A stretch of 64,000 bases of DNA from positions 2,790,001 to 2,854,000 of the forward strand of contig CAVWKG010000016.1 in NCBI GenBank assembly GCA_963755375.1, in the 5' to 3' direction. Below the pieces are notes generated by a model. That model was not told the origin of the DNA. It was given only the letters and a program-made list of their open reading frames with translations, and did not search any database. This DNA comes from Bog-473 sp963755375 (GTDB lineage Bacteria > Actinomycetota > Acidimicrobiia > Acidimicrobiales > RAAP-2). The translations under genes were made by a program, and so were the position numbers. Positions 40,980-48,506 of this stretch are shown piece by piece; positions within the stretch are counted from its first letter, which is position 1, and every line of letters begins with the position of its first letter.

Positions 40980-42450
40980 TTTATCAGCGTCTGCGACAGG
41001 CTCGGCTGACGCCGGCGAATTGAGCCGGCGCCGACGCGTCGGTGTCCTGCTCATCTGCTCAATGAGCCTTCTGATCGTCGGGATCGACGTCACCATCGTC
41101 AACGTCGCCTTGCCCTCCATCGGGCAGGACTTCCACGCTTCGCTCTCGGGCCTCCAGTGGACGGTTGACTCCTATACGCTCGTTCTCGCCAGCCTCTTGA
41201 TGCTCTCCGGCTCGACCGCCGACCGCTTCGGGCGCCGACGGATATTCGTCGTCGGGTTGTTCACGTTCGCGGCGGGCTCCCTTCTCTGCAGTCTGGCCCC
41301 CAACTTGGGCACCCTCATCCTCTTTCGCATGATCCAGGCAGTGGGCGGGTCGATGCTGAACCCGGTGGCCATGTCGATCATCACGAACACCTTCACCATT
41401 CCCCGGGAGCGGGCCCAAGCCGTTGGGGTCTGGGCTGCGGTGGTCGGGGTCTCCATGGCGCTCGGACCCGTGGTCGGAGGAGTGCTCGTGACCTCGGTCG
41501 GTTGGCGCTCGATCTTCTGGATCAACATCCCGATCGCGCTGGCGGCCGTGATCCTCGCGTTGCGCTACATCCCCGAGTCGAAGGCGGCTGTGGCGAGGAG
41601 GGTGGATGTCCCGGGACAGGTGCTGGTGATCCTGTTCCTGTCCTCGCTGACCTACGGCATCATCGAGAGTCCTGAGAAGGGTTGGTCCTCGACGCTCATC
41701 ATCGGGGCTTTTACGGTCGCCGCCGTCTCGCTCCTGGCGTTCTTGGTCTGGGAACGCCGAGCCAGCGAACCTCTGATCGATCTGAGGTTCTTCCGGTCCG
41801 TGCCGTTCTCTTCGGCAGCCCTCATCGCCATCGCGGCCTTTGCCGCTCTCGGTGGGTTTCTCTTCCTCAACACTCTCTACCTTCAGGACGTGCGCGGGCT
41901 TTCCGCGCTGCAGGCCGGGATCGACACCCTGCCGATGGCAGCCATGACTATGCTCCTCCCCCCGTTCTCCGGGAGGATTGTTGGCCGGCGCGGAGCCAGA
42001 ATTCCTCTCCTGATCGCCGGCGTCGCCCTCACCGGCTCCTGCCTCATGCTCGTGGGGCTCAGCGCGACAACACCGTTTACATGGTTGTTCACGGCCTACG
42101 TGATCTTTGGGGTTGGGTTCGGATTCGTGAACGCGCCGATCACCAACGCCGCGGTCTCGGGCATGCCAAGGGCCCAGGCGGGCGTCGCTGCGGGCATTGC
42201 GAGCACCTCGCGCCAGATCGGTCAAACCTTGGGTGTGGCAGTGGTCGGATCGCTGGTCTCTGCCTCATTGCAGAAATCGAACCACCTTGACTTCGCTCTG
42301 GCGAGCCGGGCTGGTTGGTGGGTGCTGGCCGGATGCGGAGCCGTGGTGTTGATCCTCGGCCTGGTCGCCACGTCTCCGTGGGCCCGGATCACCGCAGAAC
42401 GCACCGCTGAGTCGATCAATCCCGAGTATCTGGATGTGCACGCAGCATGA
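40975..42450 (+). CDS. MFS drug:H+ antiporter, DHA2 (14-TM) family
   Basis: This 491-residue efflux transporter has about 14 helices. Motif D1 SLLIVGIDVTIVNVALPSIG, motif A LLMLSGSTADRFGRRRIF, motif B ILFRMIQAVGGSMLNPVAM and motif C GVSMALGPVVGGVLV are all visible. DHA2 proteins (EmrB/QacA type) export drugs, dyes or metabolites. It overlaps the following MarR gene by 4 bp, and a palindrome covers its start. It is therefore a MarR-controlled efflux operon that probably responds to the exported compound. Confidence 0.9.
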   Translation: MVLSASATGSADAGELSRRRRVGVLLICSMSLLIVGIDVTIVNVALPSIGQDFHASLSGLQWTVDSYTLVLASLLMLSGSTADRFGRRRIFVVGLFTFAAGSLLCSLAPNLGTLILFRMIQAVGGSMLNPVAMSIITNTFTIPRERAQAVGVWAAVVGVSMALGPVVGGVLVTSVGWRSIFWINIPIALAAVILALRYIPESKAAVARRVDVPGQVLVILFLSSLTYGIIESPEKGWSSTLIIGAFTVAAVSLLAFLVWERRASEPLIDLRFFRSVPFSSAALIAIAAFAALGGFLFLNTLYLQDVRGLSALQAGIDTLPMAAMTMLLPPFSGRIVGRRGARIPLLIAGVALTGSCLMLVGLSATTPFTWLFTAYVIFGVGFGFVNAPITNAAVSGMPRAQAGVAAGIASTSRQIGQTLGVAVVGSLVSASLQKSNHLDFALASRAGWWVLAGCGAVVLILGLVATSPWARITAERTAESINPEYLDVHAA

Positions 42451-42890
42451 CGAAGGCGGGTAATCGCCGTGATCGTTTGGCTCGCGAGGCATGGCAGGCG
42501 ATGGCCGACGTCGTGCTCGACAACGAGCGTCGACGGGTCGTGAGTGATCAGGTCGGCTTGAGCTTCGGAAAGATCAAGGCATTGCGCCGAATCGCCAAGC
42601 GACCCATGCCAATGAGGGAGTTGGCCTCCTTGCTCGGCATCGATCCGCCCAACTTGACGACGTTGGTCGATGACCTCGAGCGCGCAGGACTGGTCGAACG
42701 CCAGGCCCATCTCAGCGACCGGCGGGTCAAGCTCGTCGTGGCGACACCCGATGGAACGGCGCTCGCGCACAAGGCTGACGAAATTCTGGCGCGGCCACCG
42801 GTCGGCCTCTCCGAGCTCCCCGCCGATGAGCTCGAGAGCCTGGCGCGAACCCTGGCGCGGGTCCGTCGGGACCAGACTTTCGACAACTGA
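42447..42890 (+). CDS. MarR-family transcriptional regulator
   Basis: This 147-residue winged-helix regulator has MPMRELASLLGIDPPNLTTL (recognition helix), VDDLERAGLVERQAHLSDRR (wing with the characteristic D-x-R) and long N- and C-terminal dimer helices. The start overlaps the end of the transporter gene. It should bind the inverted repeat at 40952-40979 and release it on ligand binding. A 42-bp gap separates it from the convergent BtuF-like gene. Confidence 0.9.
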   Translation: MTKAGNRRDRLAREAWQAMADVVLDNERRRVVSDQVGLSFGKIKALRRIAKRPMPMRELASLLGIDPPNLTTLVDDLERAGLVERQAHLSDRRVKLVVATPDGTALAHKADEILARPPVGLSELPADELESLARTLARVRRDQTFDN

Positions 42891-42932
42891 GTCAGCGCGG
42901 CGCCCGAAGCGGGCTCGGCTGGTCAGGAGATC

Positions 42933-43826
42933 TCAGGGACGCAGGATCTGCGCTCCGGCGCGATCTGACCCGGACGTGCCGTGGAGTAGACCCTCGAGCA
43001 ACTCCACTCCGTCGACCACCCGAGGACCGGGCCGAGAGAAATACGCGTTGGCGTCGACGGCGATGATTCGGCCAAGGCTCCCGACCTCGGGACGGGCCAG
43101 GAGGGCGGGCGCCTGTGCCACGGCGCCCGCGAGGTCGAACCCACACGGCATGAACACGGTGATGTCGACCTCCTCCGCGCCGATCTCCTCCCAGGTGAGC
43201 CGGCGCGAACGGGCACCGGCGACGGCGAGGACTGGCACGCCGCCCGCTGCCTCCACCTGATCGGGAACCCAGTGCCCGGCATTGAACGGCGGCTCGGGCC
43301 ATTCCAGCACGAGCACCCGGGGCCGTGGTCGCCCTCGCACCCGTCGTCGTACCCCGGCCACCCGGGCTCGCAGACCCGCCATCAACACGTCCGCGCGAGC
43401 GGCGGTGCCCGTGGCGGCCCCGACGGTGCCGATGCAGTCGATGACCTCGTCGAGCCGGCCGGGGTCCAGGGAGATCACTTGGGCGTGACACCCGAGGACA
43501 TCGAGCGCCTCCTCCACGGCCCCCGATGGCACCGCGCAGACCTGGCACAGGTCCTGGGCCAGGATCAGGTCGGGCTCGATGGTCCGGAGCTGCGCGTCGT
43601 CAAGTGTGTAGATGGACTCACCCGCAGCGATCCGTGCGCTGACCGCGGCATCGATCTCCTGCGCGCTCAACGAACCATCAGAGGGGAGTGCCGTCCCCGA
43701 GACGACCGGCACCCATCGTGCGGGCTCCGGGTAGTCGCACTCGAAGCTGACGCCCCGCAGGTGCTCACCGAGATCGAGGGCAAAGACGATCTCGGTCGCG
43801 GAGGGCAACAGAGAGACGATCTTCAC
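42933..43826 (-). CDS. BtuF-like cobalamin-binding protein without signal peptide
   Basis: This 297-residue class III binding protein begins MKIVSLLPSATEIVFALDLG at the very N terminus, with no signal peptide. GVSFECDYP, LIPD-like EPDLILAQDLCQVCAVP, RVLVLEWPEPPFNAGHWVPD and EEIGAEEVDITVFMPCGFDL follow. This is the pattern of BtuF/cobalamin-binding proteins. It overlaps the S-component gene by 4 bp and ends the riboswitch-controlled operon. A binding protein is not needed by an ECF transporter, and a leaderless one would be cytosolic, so a role in receiving or sensing corrinoid inside the cell is possible (inference). Confidence 0.8.
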   Translation of the reverse strand: MKIVSLLPSATEIVFALDLGEHLRGVSFECDYPEPARWVPVVSGTALPSDGSLSAQEIDAAVSARIAAGESIYTLDDAQLRTIEPDLILAQDLCQVCAVPSGAVEEALDVLGCHAQVISLDPGRLDEVIDCIGTVGAATGTAARADVLMAGLRARVAGVRRRVRGRPRPRVLVLEWPEPPFNAGHWVPDQVEAAGGVPVLAVAGARSRRLTWEEIGAEEVDITVFMPCGFDLAGAVAQAPALLARPEVGSLGRIIAVDANAYFSRPGPRVVDGVELLEGLLHGTSGSDRAGAQILRP

Positions 43827-44716
43827 TGTTCCATCATCCCGCGCTGAGGCCGTTCACTGTCCGGCGTCAGCAGCGGATCGTCGAGGAAGTCCACCTGGGG
43901 TTCGAAAGCGGCCCGCCGCGAGGCGCGACGCAGCGCCGCCAGGACCGGCCGGCCGAGAACGAGCACCATGACGGCGCAGGTCACCGCGCGGGTGAGGTCG
44001 AAACCCATGGAGGTCGTCAGGTCAAAGAGGACGTACCGGTGCAGGTTGGCGATGGTCCCGAGCCCGGGTACGAACGAGTAGGTCGTCGTGGTCCCGGCCG
44101 CAAAGGGCCAGAACCAGAAATTGATGATGAACCCATAGGCCAAAGCCGAAATCACGCCGTATGCGGCGAGCAGCAGGCGCTCCGGAAAGCCCCGCATCGC
44201 GGGCAGGCAGCCGGCACCGAAGCCGACCCACGCTGCGGCCAGCATCTGGAACGGCAACCACGGGCCTACACCCCCGGTGATCAACGCCGACGCGAAGAAG
44301 GCAACGGCACCGAGGACGAAACCGAAACCCCGTCCGAACACGCGCGCCGCCAAAATGAGGAGGAACCACTCGGGTTCGAAGCCGTTGATGCCCGGACTGG
44401 GTACCCGAAGCGCGGCAAAGCACGCAGCGAGGATCCCCAGCAGCGCCACCGCCTTGGCATCGATCGCACCGTCCGAGAGCTCGGCCATCACGATGGCCAG
44501 GACAAGCGGGATGAGACCCACGAAGATCCAGGGTGCGTCGCTGTTGTGGGCGGAGTTCGGACCCGAAGCTTGATGGATCAACAGCGGCCAGACGAAGGCT
44601 GCCACCCCGAGCACCGTGGTCAGGAAGAGCAAGAAGGAGGAGCGCGAGCCGAACCGGATAGCCGGGGTCAGACGGCGGGACAACGGCGTCACGGGTCGCG
44701 GGACCGAGACGGTCAT
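43823..44716 (-). CDS. ECF transporter substrate-binding (S) component, predicted cobalamin
   Basis: This 297-residue protein has about eight hydrophobic segments, for example SFLLFLTTVLGVAAFVWPLL, WIFVGLIPLVLAIVMAELS and AAYGVISALAYGFIINFWFW. FGRGFGFVLGAVAFFASALI and GVGPWLPFQMLAAAWVG form the conserved S-component core. It matches the group predicted by comparative genomics as CbrT-like in actinobacteria; cobalamin specificity here rests on the upstream B12 riboswitch and neighbours. ATG 44716 overlaps the ATPase stop by 4 bp. It would capture the vitamin and topple in the membrane when driven by EcfAAT. Confidence 0.8.
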   Translation of the reverse strand: MTVSVPRPVTPLSRRLTPAIRFGSRSSFLLFLTTVLGVAAFVWPLLIHQASGPNSAHNSDAPWIFVGLIPLVLAIVMAELSDGAIDAKAVALLGILAACFAALRVPSPGINGFEPEWFLLILAARVFGRGFGFVLGAVAFFASALITGGVGPWLPFQMLAAAWVGFGAGCLPAMRGFPERLLLAAYGVISALAYGFIINFWFWPFAAGTTTTYSFVPGLGTIANLHRYVLFDLTTSMGFDLTRAVTCAVMVLVLGRPVLAALRRASRRAAFEPQVDFLDDPLLTPDSERPQRGMMEQ

Positions 44717-46344
44717 ACCGGTACCGTTTCGCCCAGGGCCGAACGCACTTCGTCCACCGTCAACCATTCTTCGGGGGCCAGCACCTTGGCCACCTGAGGT
44801 GCGAAGATCGGCGAATGGCAGACCACCTGCCGAGCTGGACCGTCGGCAATGATCTGTCCGTCCGCCAGGACCACGGCCCGGTCCGCTACCCGGGCCGCCA
44901 GCTCCACGTCGTGGGTGGCCAACACAACGGCGTGACCGTCCCGGGCCAACCCGCGCAGGACCTGTATCAGACGATCCTTACTGGGGTAGTCGAGCCCTCT
45001 CGTCGGCTCGTCAAGCAGCAGAAGGGCCGGGGCCGGGGCCACCACAATTGCGAGGGCCAGAGCCAGACGTTGACCCTCGGACAGGTCGCGGGGGTGCCGG
45101 TCGGCCGGCATGCCCGGAAGCACCCGGCCGAGCGTGCGCAGGGTCGTTCCCGCCGGCAGGGCAGAGACCTTGTCCGCCGTGTCGGATTCGGCCCCGACGC
45201 TCTCTCCATAGAGAAGGAGCCCGGGGTCCTGGGGCACCAGACCAACATGGCGAACGAGATCGGCCGCCCGGAAGGATTGGGGGTCCTGGCCGTCCACGAT
45301 CACGGAGCCACGAGTCGGCCGCCGCGCCCCGGCAAGCGCGCTGAGCAATGTCGACTTCCCCGAACCGTTCCTTCCCATGAGCACGAGAACCTCGCCGGGA
45401 ATGATGGTGAGGTCCACAGCGTCGAGCGCCACCACCGGTCCGTAGGAGACAGTGAGCTTGCGGGCGGCGGCCGCCTCGACCCGGCTCTCCGTCGGTGCGA
45501 GCGGGTCGCCGGCGTGCGGCGGTGCTAGCGGTGCCAGTCGCTCTCGTAGCGGAGCAGACTTCCGGCGGGCGTCGCGTACCGACAGGGGCAACGGGTCCCA
45601 GCCGACGAGCCGGCCCAACTCGACCAGGGGTGGCGCCACCGTGGACGACCGCATCACGTCCTCGGGCGGCCCGACAACGAGCGGCCCCCCGTCGCCGGGC
45701 ACCAGGATGATCCGGTCGGCGAACGGCACCACGCGTTCGAGCCGGTGCTCAGCCATCACCACCGTCAGACCGAGATCGTGCACCAGCCGGGCCAACGCGC
45801 TCAGGACCTCCTCGGCAGCGGCCGGATCGAGGGCGGAGGTGGGTTCATCGAGCACGAGCAGGCGCGGCGACGCCGTCAGCACCGCACCGATCGCCACGCG
45901 CTGTTGTTGGCCCCCTGACAGCGCCCGCAGCGATCGGTCGCGAAGGTCCTGCAGGCCGAGCAGGTCGACGGCATCCTCGACGCGGCGACGCATCGCATCG
46001 GCGGGCACCCCGAGGTTCTCCATCGTGTAGGCGAGCTCGTCCTCCACGGTCTCGGTCACGAAACTGGCCAGGGGGTTCTGGCCGACGAAGCCGACGACGT
46101 CGGCCAGATCGCGCGGCCGATTGTCCTTGGTGGTCCTCCCGTCGACCGTGACCGTTCCCGCCAGTGTCCCGCCGCTGAAGTGCGGGACGAGGCCGTTGAT
46201 CGCCCGCAGCAACGTGGACTTGCCCGTCCCCGTCTCCCCCACCACCACGCAGAGCTCACCCTCGGGGATGGCCAGGCTGACCCGGTGCAGCGTCGGGCGT
46301 GCGGCGTCGGTGTAGGTGAACGAGACCTGGTCGAAGGTGATCAT
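44713..46344 (-). CDS. ECF transporter double ATPase (fused EcfA-EcfA')
   Basis: This 543-residue protein is two ABC ATPases in tandem. Domain 1 has Walker A GETGTGKST, Q-loop GFVGQNP, signature LSGGQQQRV and Walker B LLVLDEPTSALD. Domain 2 has GRNGSGKST, signature LSEGQRLALAL and Walker B LLLLDEPTRGLD, with a switch His in LATHDVELA. Both sites look complete. The fused form replaces the EcfA/EcfA' heterodimer. It overlaps EcfT upstream and the S component downstream by 4 bp each, so stoichiometric co-translation is likely. Confidence 0.9.
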   Translation of the reverse strand: MITFDQVSFTYTDAARPTLHRVSLAIPEGELCVVVGETGTGKSTLLRAINGLVPHFSGGTLAGTVTVDGRTTKDNRPRDLADVVGFVGQNPLASFVTETVEDELAYTMENLGVPADAMRRRVEDAVDLLGLQDLRDRSLRALSGGQQQRVAIGAVLTASPRLLVLDEPTSALDPAAAEEVLSALARLVHDLGLTVVMAEHRLERVVPFADRIILVPGDGGPLVVGPPEDVMRSSTVAPPLVELGRLVGWDPLPLSVRDARRKSAPLRERLAPLAPPHAGDPLAPTESRVEAAAARKLTVSYGPVVALDAVDLTIIPGEVLVLMGRNGSGKSTLLSALAGARRPTRGSVIVDGQDPQSFRAADLVRHVGLVPQDPGLLLYGESVGAESDTADKVSALPAGTTLRTLGRVLPGMPADRHPRDLSEGQRLALALAIVVAPAPALLLLDEPTRGLDYPSKDRLIQVLRGLARDGHAVVLATHDVELAARVADRAVVLADGQIIADGPARQVVCHSPIFAPQVAKVLAPEEWLTVDEVRSALGETVPV

Positions 46345-47525
46345 GTCGAGACACTCGAAAAGTCCGGCCCGACCGGGCGGCCCGGTCCGCCGAGCGCGGC
46401 CGCACTCGATTCGACGCCGTCGCGCCCCGATGGCCGCGCCGGGGCAATGGGGTTGGGAGCCGCGACGGCCGGAACCAAGGCAATCAGGATCCCCAGGACC
46501 GGGAGCAACGGGATGCTCGGAAACGCCAAGGGCGAGAACGAGATGGTGAGCCCCGGCGCGTCGAGGGCGCGGGCAATCGCCAAGGCGACCAACGACACGA
46601 GTCCGGAACCCGCGACGATCCACTCCGGTTGTCGCCACGGGTCCGGGCGGTAACGCGAGCGCGCGGTGCGCCTCCCACCCAGGGCGAGGCCAACGCCGCA
46701 CAGGACCGCGGCGACCGCCAGGACAGGGAGGCCCAAGCCAAAGAGTGACCCCGAATCGATGACGCCGTAGATCCCGACCGCCACCAGCAGCATCCCGCCG
46801 ACAGTCGCCCCACTGGCCAGCCGGCGTGAGGCTCTCCCGAGGGAGATCCGTCGTCCGTAGCCTCGAGCATCCATGCTCGTGGCGAGCTGCAGTGATCGAT
46901 CCAGCGCGCTCTCCAAGACCGGGACCGCCACGCCCCGCATGCCGCGCAGGCCCCTGGTCGGGATGCCGCGCTGGCGGCGGGCTTGACGCACGATCCCGAT
47001 GGATTGGACCAGTTCCGGGGTGAAGGACAGTGCCACCGTGACAGCCACCCCCGTCTCATACAGCACCGCCGGGAGCGAACGGAGAAGCCGGTAGGGGCTG
47101 GCGAGCGAATTGGCGGCGCCGAAGCAGAGAAGGATCACGGCAATCTGCAATCCCTCCACGAAGGCGACGAGAACTGACTCCAGTGTGACCGGACCACCGA
47201 TGCTCACCCCGGCTGCCCACGACGGGAGAGGGACGCGCGGGAGCGTGAAGAGAACGTGTCCGGGCAAGCCGCGTAGGCCAAAGAGGATCTCGATCACGAC
47301 CCTGATCACAATGACCAGCACGCCGAGGCGAAGGAAGAACGCAATGGAGCGCGACCACGGCGCACTGCTCCGACGGGCCGACACCACGACGCAGGCCACC
47401 GCCCCGATCAGCGCCAGCAGGAACGGGTTGTTCGTCCGCATGGCGCAGACCGCCAGGCCGGCCGCCCACAGCCACCACGCCACTGGATGCAAGGAGCGGC
47501 GCCTCGGGGCGGCGGCCCGGGTCAT
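46341..47525 (-). CDS. ECF transporter transmembrane (T) component, CbiQ/EcfT family
   Basis: This 394-residue membrane protein has the CbiQ/EcfT layout: HPVAWWLWAAGLAVCAMRTN near the N terminus, central helices, then the coupling helices with the two Ala-Arg-Gly-like signatures QARRQRGI and MDARGYGRR that contact the ATPases. It is longer than usual because of extra C-terminal helices and a Pro-rich tail. It overlaps the DUF4430 gene by 4 bp and the ATPase gene by 4 bp. It couples ATP hydrolysis to movement of the S component. Confidence 0.85.
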   Translation of the reverse strand: MTRAAAPRRRSLHPVAWWLWAAGLAVCAMRTNNPFLLALIGAVACVVVSARRSSAPWSRSIAFFLRLGVLVIVIRVVIEILFGLRGLPGHVLFTLPRVPLPSWAAGVSIGGPVTLESVLVAFVEGLQIAVILLCFGAANSLASPYRLLRSLPAVLYETGVAVTVALSFTPELVQSIGIVRQARRQRGIPTRGLRGMRGVAVPVLESALDRSLQLATSMDARGYGRRISLGRASRRLASGATVGGMLLVAVGIYGVIDSGSLFGLGLPVLAVAAVLCGVGLALGGRRTARSRYRPDPWRQPEWIVAGSGLVSLVALAIARALDAPGLTISFSPLAFPSIPLLPVLGILIALVPAVAAPNPIAPARPSGRDGVESSAAALGGPGRPVGPDFSSVST

Positions 47526-48505
47526 TCTTCAGCCGGCCTACGGCGCCATCGGAAGAGGGCGAGACCCCCAAGGGCCGCGACGACCGCAGCGATCAGGATC
47601 ACCGGGAGGACATCGCTCGAGTTGCCGCCACTGGAATTGTGGGACGCAGCGCTGGCCACGATCAATCCATGAGTACCCGCCGATCCGCGGGTGCCGCCAC
47701 CACTTGGGCCGGTGGCTGCGGGACCCGAGGTGGTCGTGGTTGTCGGCGCGCCCGAATCCGGCGTTGCGGGTGTGGTCGGGACAGCGGATTTTGGCTTTGC
47801 ACTTACTGCGGTGCTCGGCGTGGCGGCCGGCATCGGCCCGGCGCTCACGCTCCCGGTTGTCGGTGTCACGGATGAGCCCGCGGCGGTCGTCGGCGGGGTG
47901 GTCGGCGTCGGCCCCGATCCGGACGAGGATTGTGCCGGCGGGACCTCGGTCGACAGATTGCAGATCTGTGCATATGTCGGAGCTATGCCAGGCGGCGGAT
48001 CACTGGCATTGTCTGGTTCGTCCGACTGGAATCTCAGCCCCAGCACGTCGTCGGCCGGGTTCGAGACGGACTGTTCGGCGGGACCGTTGTTGGCGTAGGA
48101 CCATGTTCCCGACACCCCGTGCCAGTACGACCAGTAGTCGTAGTCACCGGACCCGACGTTCTGACCGCAGTTCTGCACGCCGTTGGCTGGGTAGTTGTCG
48201 ATGGCGCAGAGGAGACCCGAGTTGTTGTAAGCCACGTTGCCCGAGCCGACGGCGGCCGCGAGTGCATCGGCGTCGAGTGCATTCGATGCCACCGGGACGC
48301 ACGTGGAGATGGTCGACCTCGAGGATCCACTGCCGAAGTCGACGACCACCGCCACATAGACGTCGTTGCCCACCGAGTCCGCCGACGCAATGGCCATCTT
48401 GAACGGGACCAGGGCCCCCGGCCCAACTGGCGCGAGCACCGCCGCAGCTGCGCCTACGAAGAGGCCCCACATGAGCATCCGGGCCCGGCCTCCCACGCGG
48501 CGCAC
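47522..48505 (-). CDS. Membrane-anchored DUF4430 (transcobalamin beta-domain-like) protein
   Basis: This protein has about 327 residues from GTG 48505, one base after the upstream stop. An N-terminal hydrophobic segment (MLMWGLFVGAAAAVLAPVGP) acts as signal. Residues about 45-165 are a DUF4430 domain with VYVAVVVDFGSGSSR, NSGLLCAIDNYPANGVQNCG, DYDYWSYWHGVSGTWSYANN and LGLRFQSDEP. DUF4430 is the C-terminal beta domain of intrinsic factor and transcobalamin, which closes over bound B12. A 120-residue Ser/Thr/Pro linker follows, then a membrane helix starting LPVILIAAVV and the basic tail RWRRRPAEE. The protein would display the beta domain outside the membrane. The start is uncertain (ATG 48538 is an alternative). 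Confidence 0.85.
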   Translation of the reverse strand: MRRVGGRARMLMWGLFVGAAAAVLAPVGPGALVPFKMAIASADSVGNDVYVAVVVDFGSGSSRSTISTCVPVASNALDADALAAAVGSGNVAYNNSGLLCAIDNYPANGVQNCGQNVGSGDYDYWSYWHGVSGTWSYANNGPAEQSVSNPADDVLGLRFQSDEPDNASDPPPGIAPTYAQICNLSTEVPPAQSSSGSGPTPTTPPTTAAGSSVTPTTGSVSAGPMPAATPSTAVSAKPKSAVPTTPATPDSGAPTTTTTSGPAATGPSGGGTRGSAGTHGLIVASAASHNSSGGNSSDVLPVILIAAVVAALGGLALFRWRRRPAEE

Positions 48506-48506
48506 C

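Noticed and set aside
41059..42225. 388-codon minus-strand frame opposite the MFS transporter
   Set aside because: Highly charged, no fold pattern, contradicted by the 14-helix protein on the plus strand.
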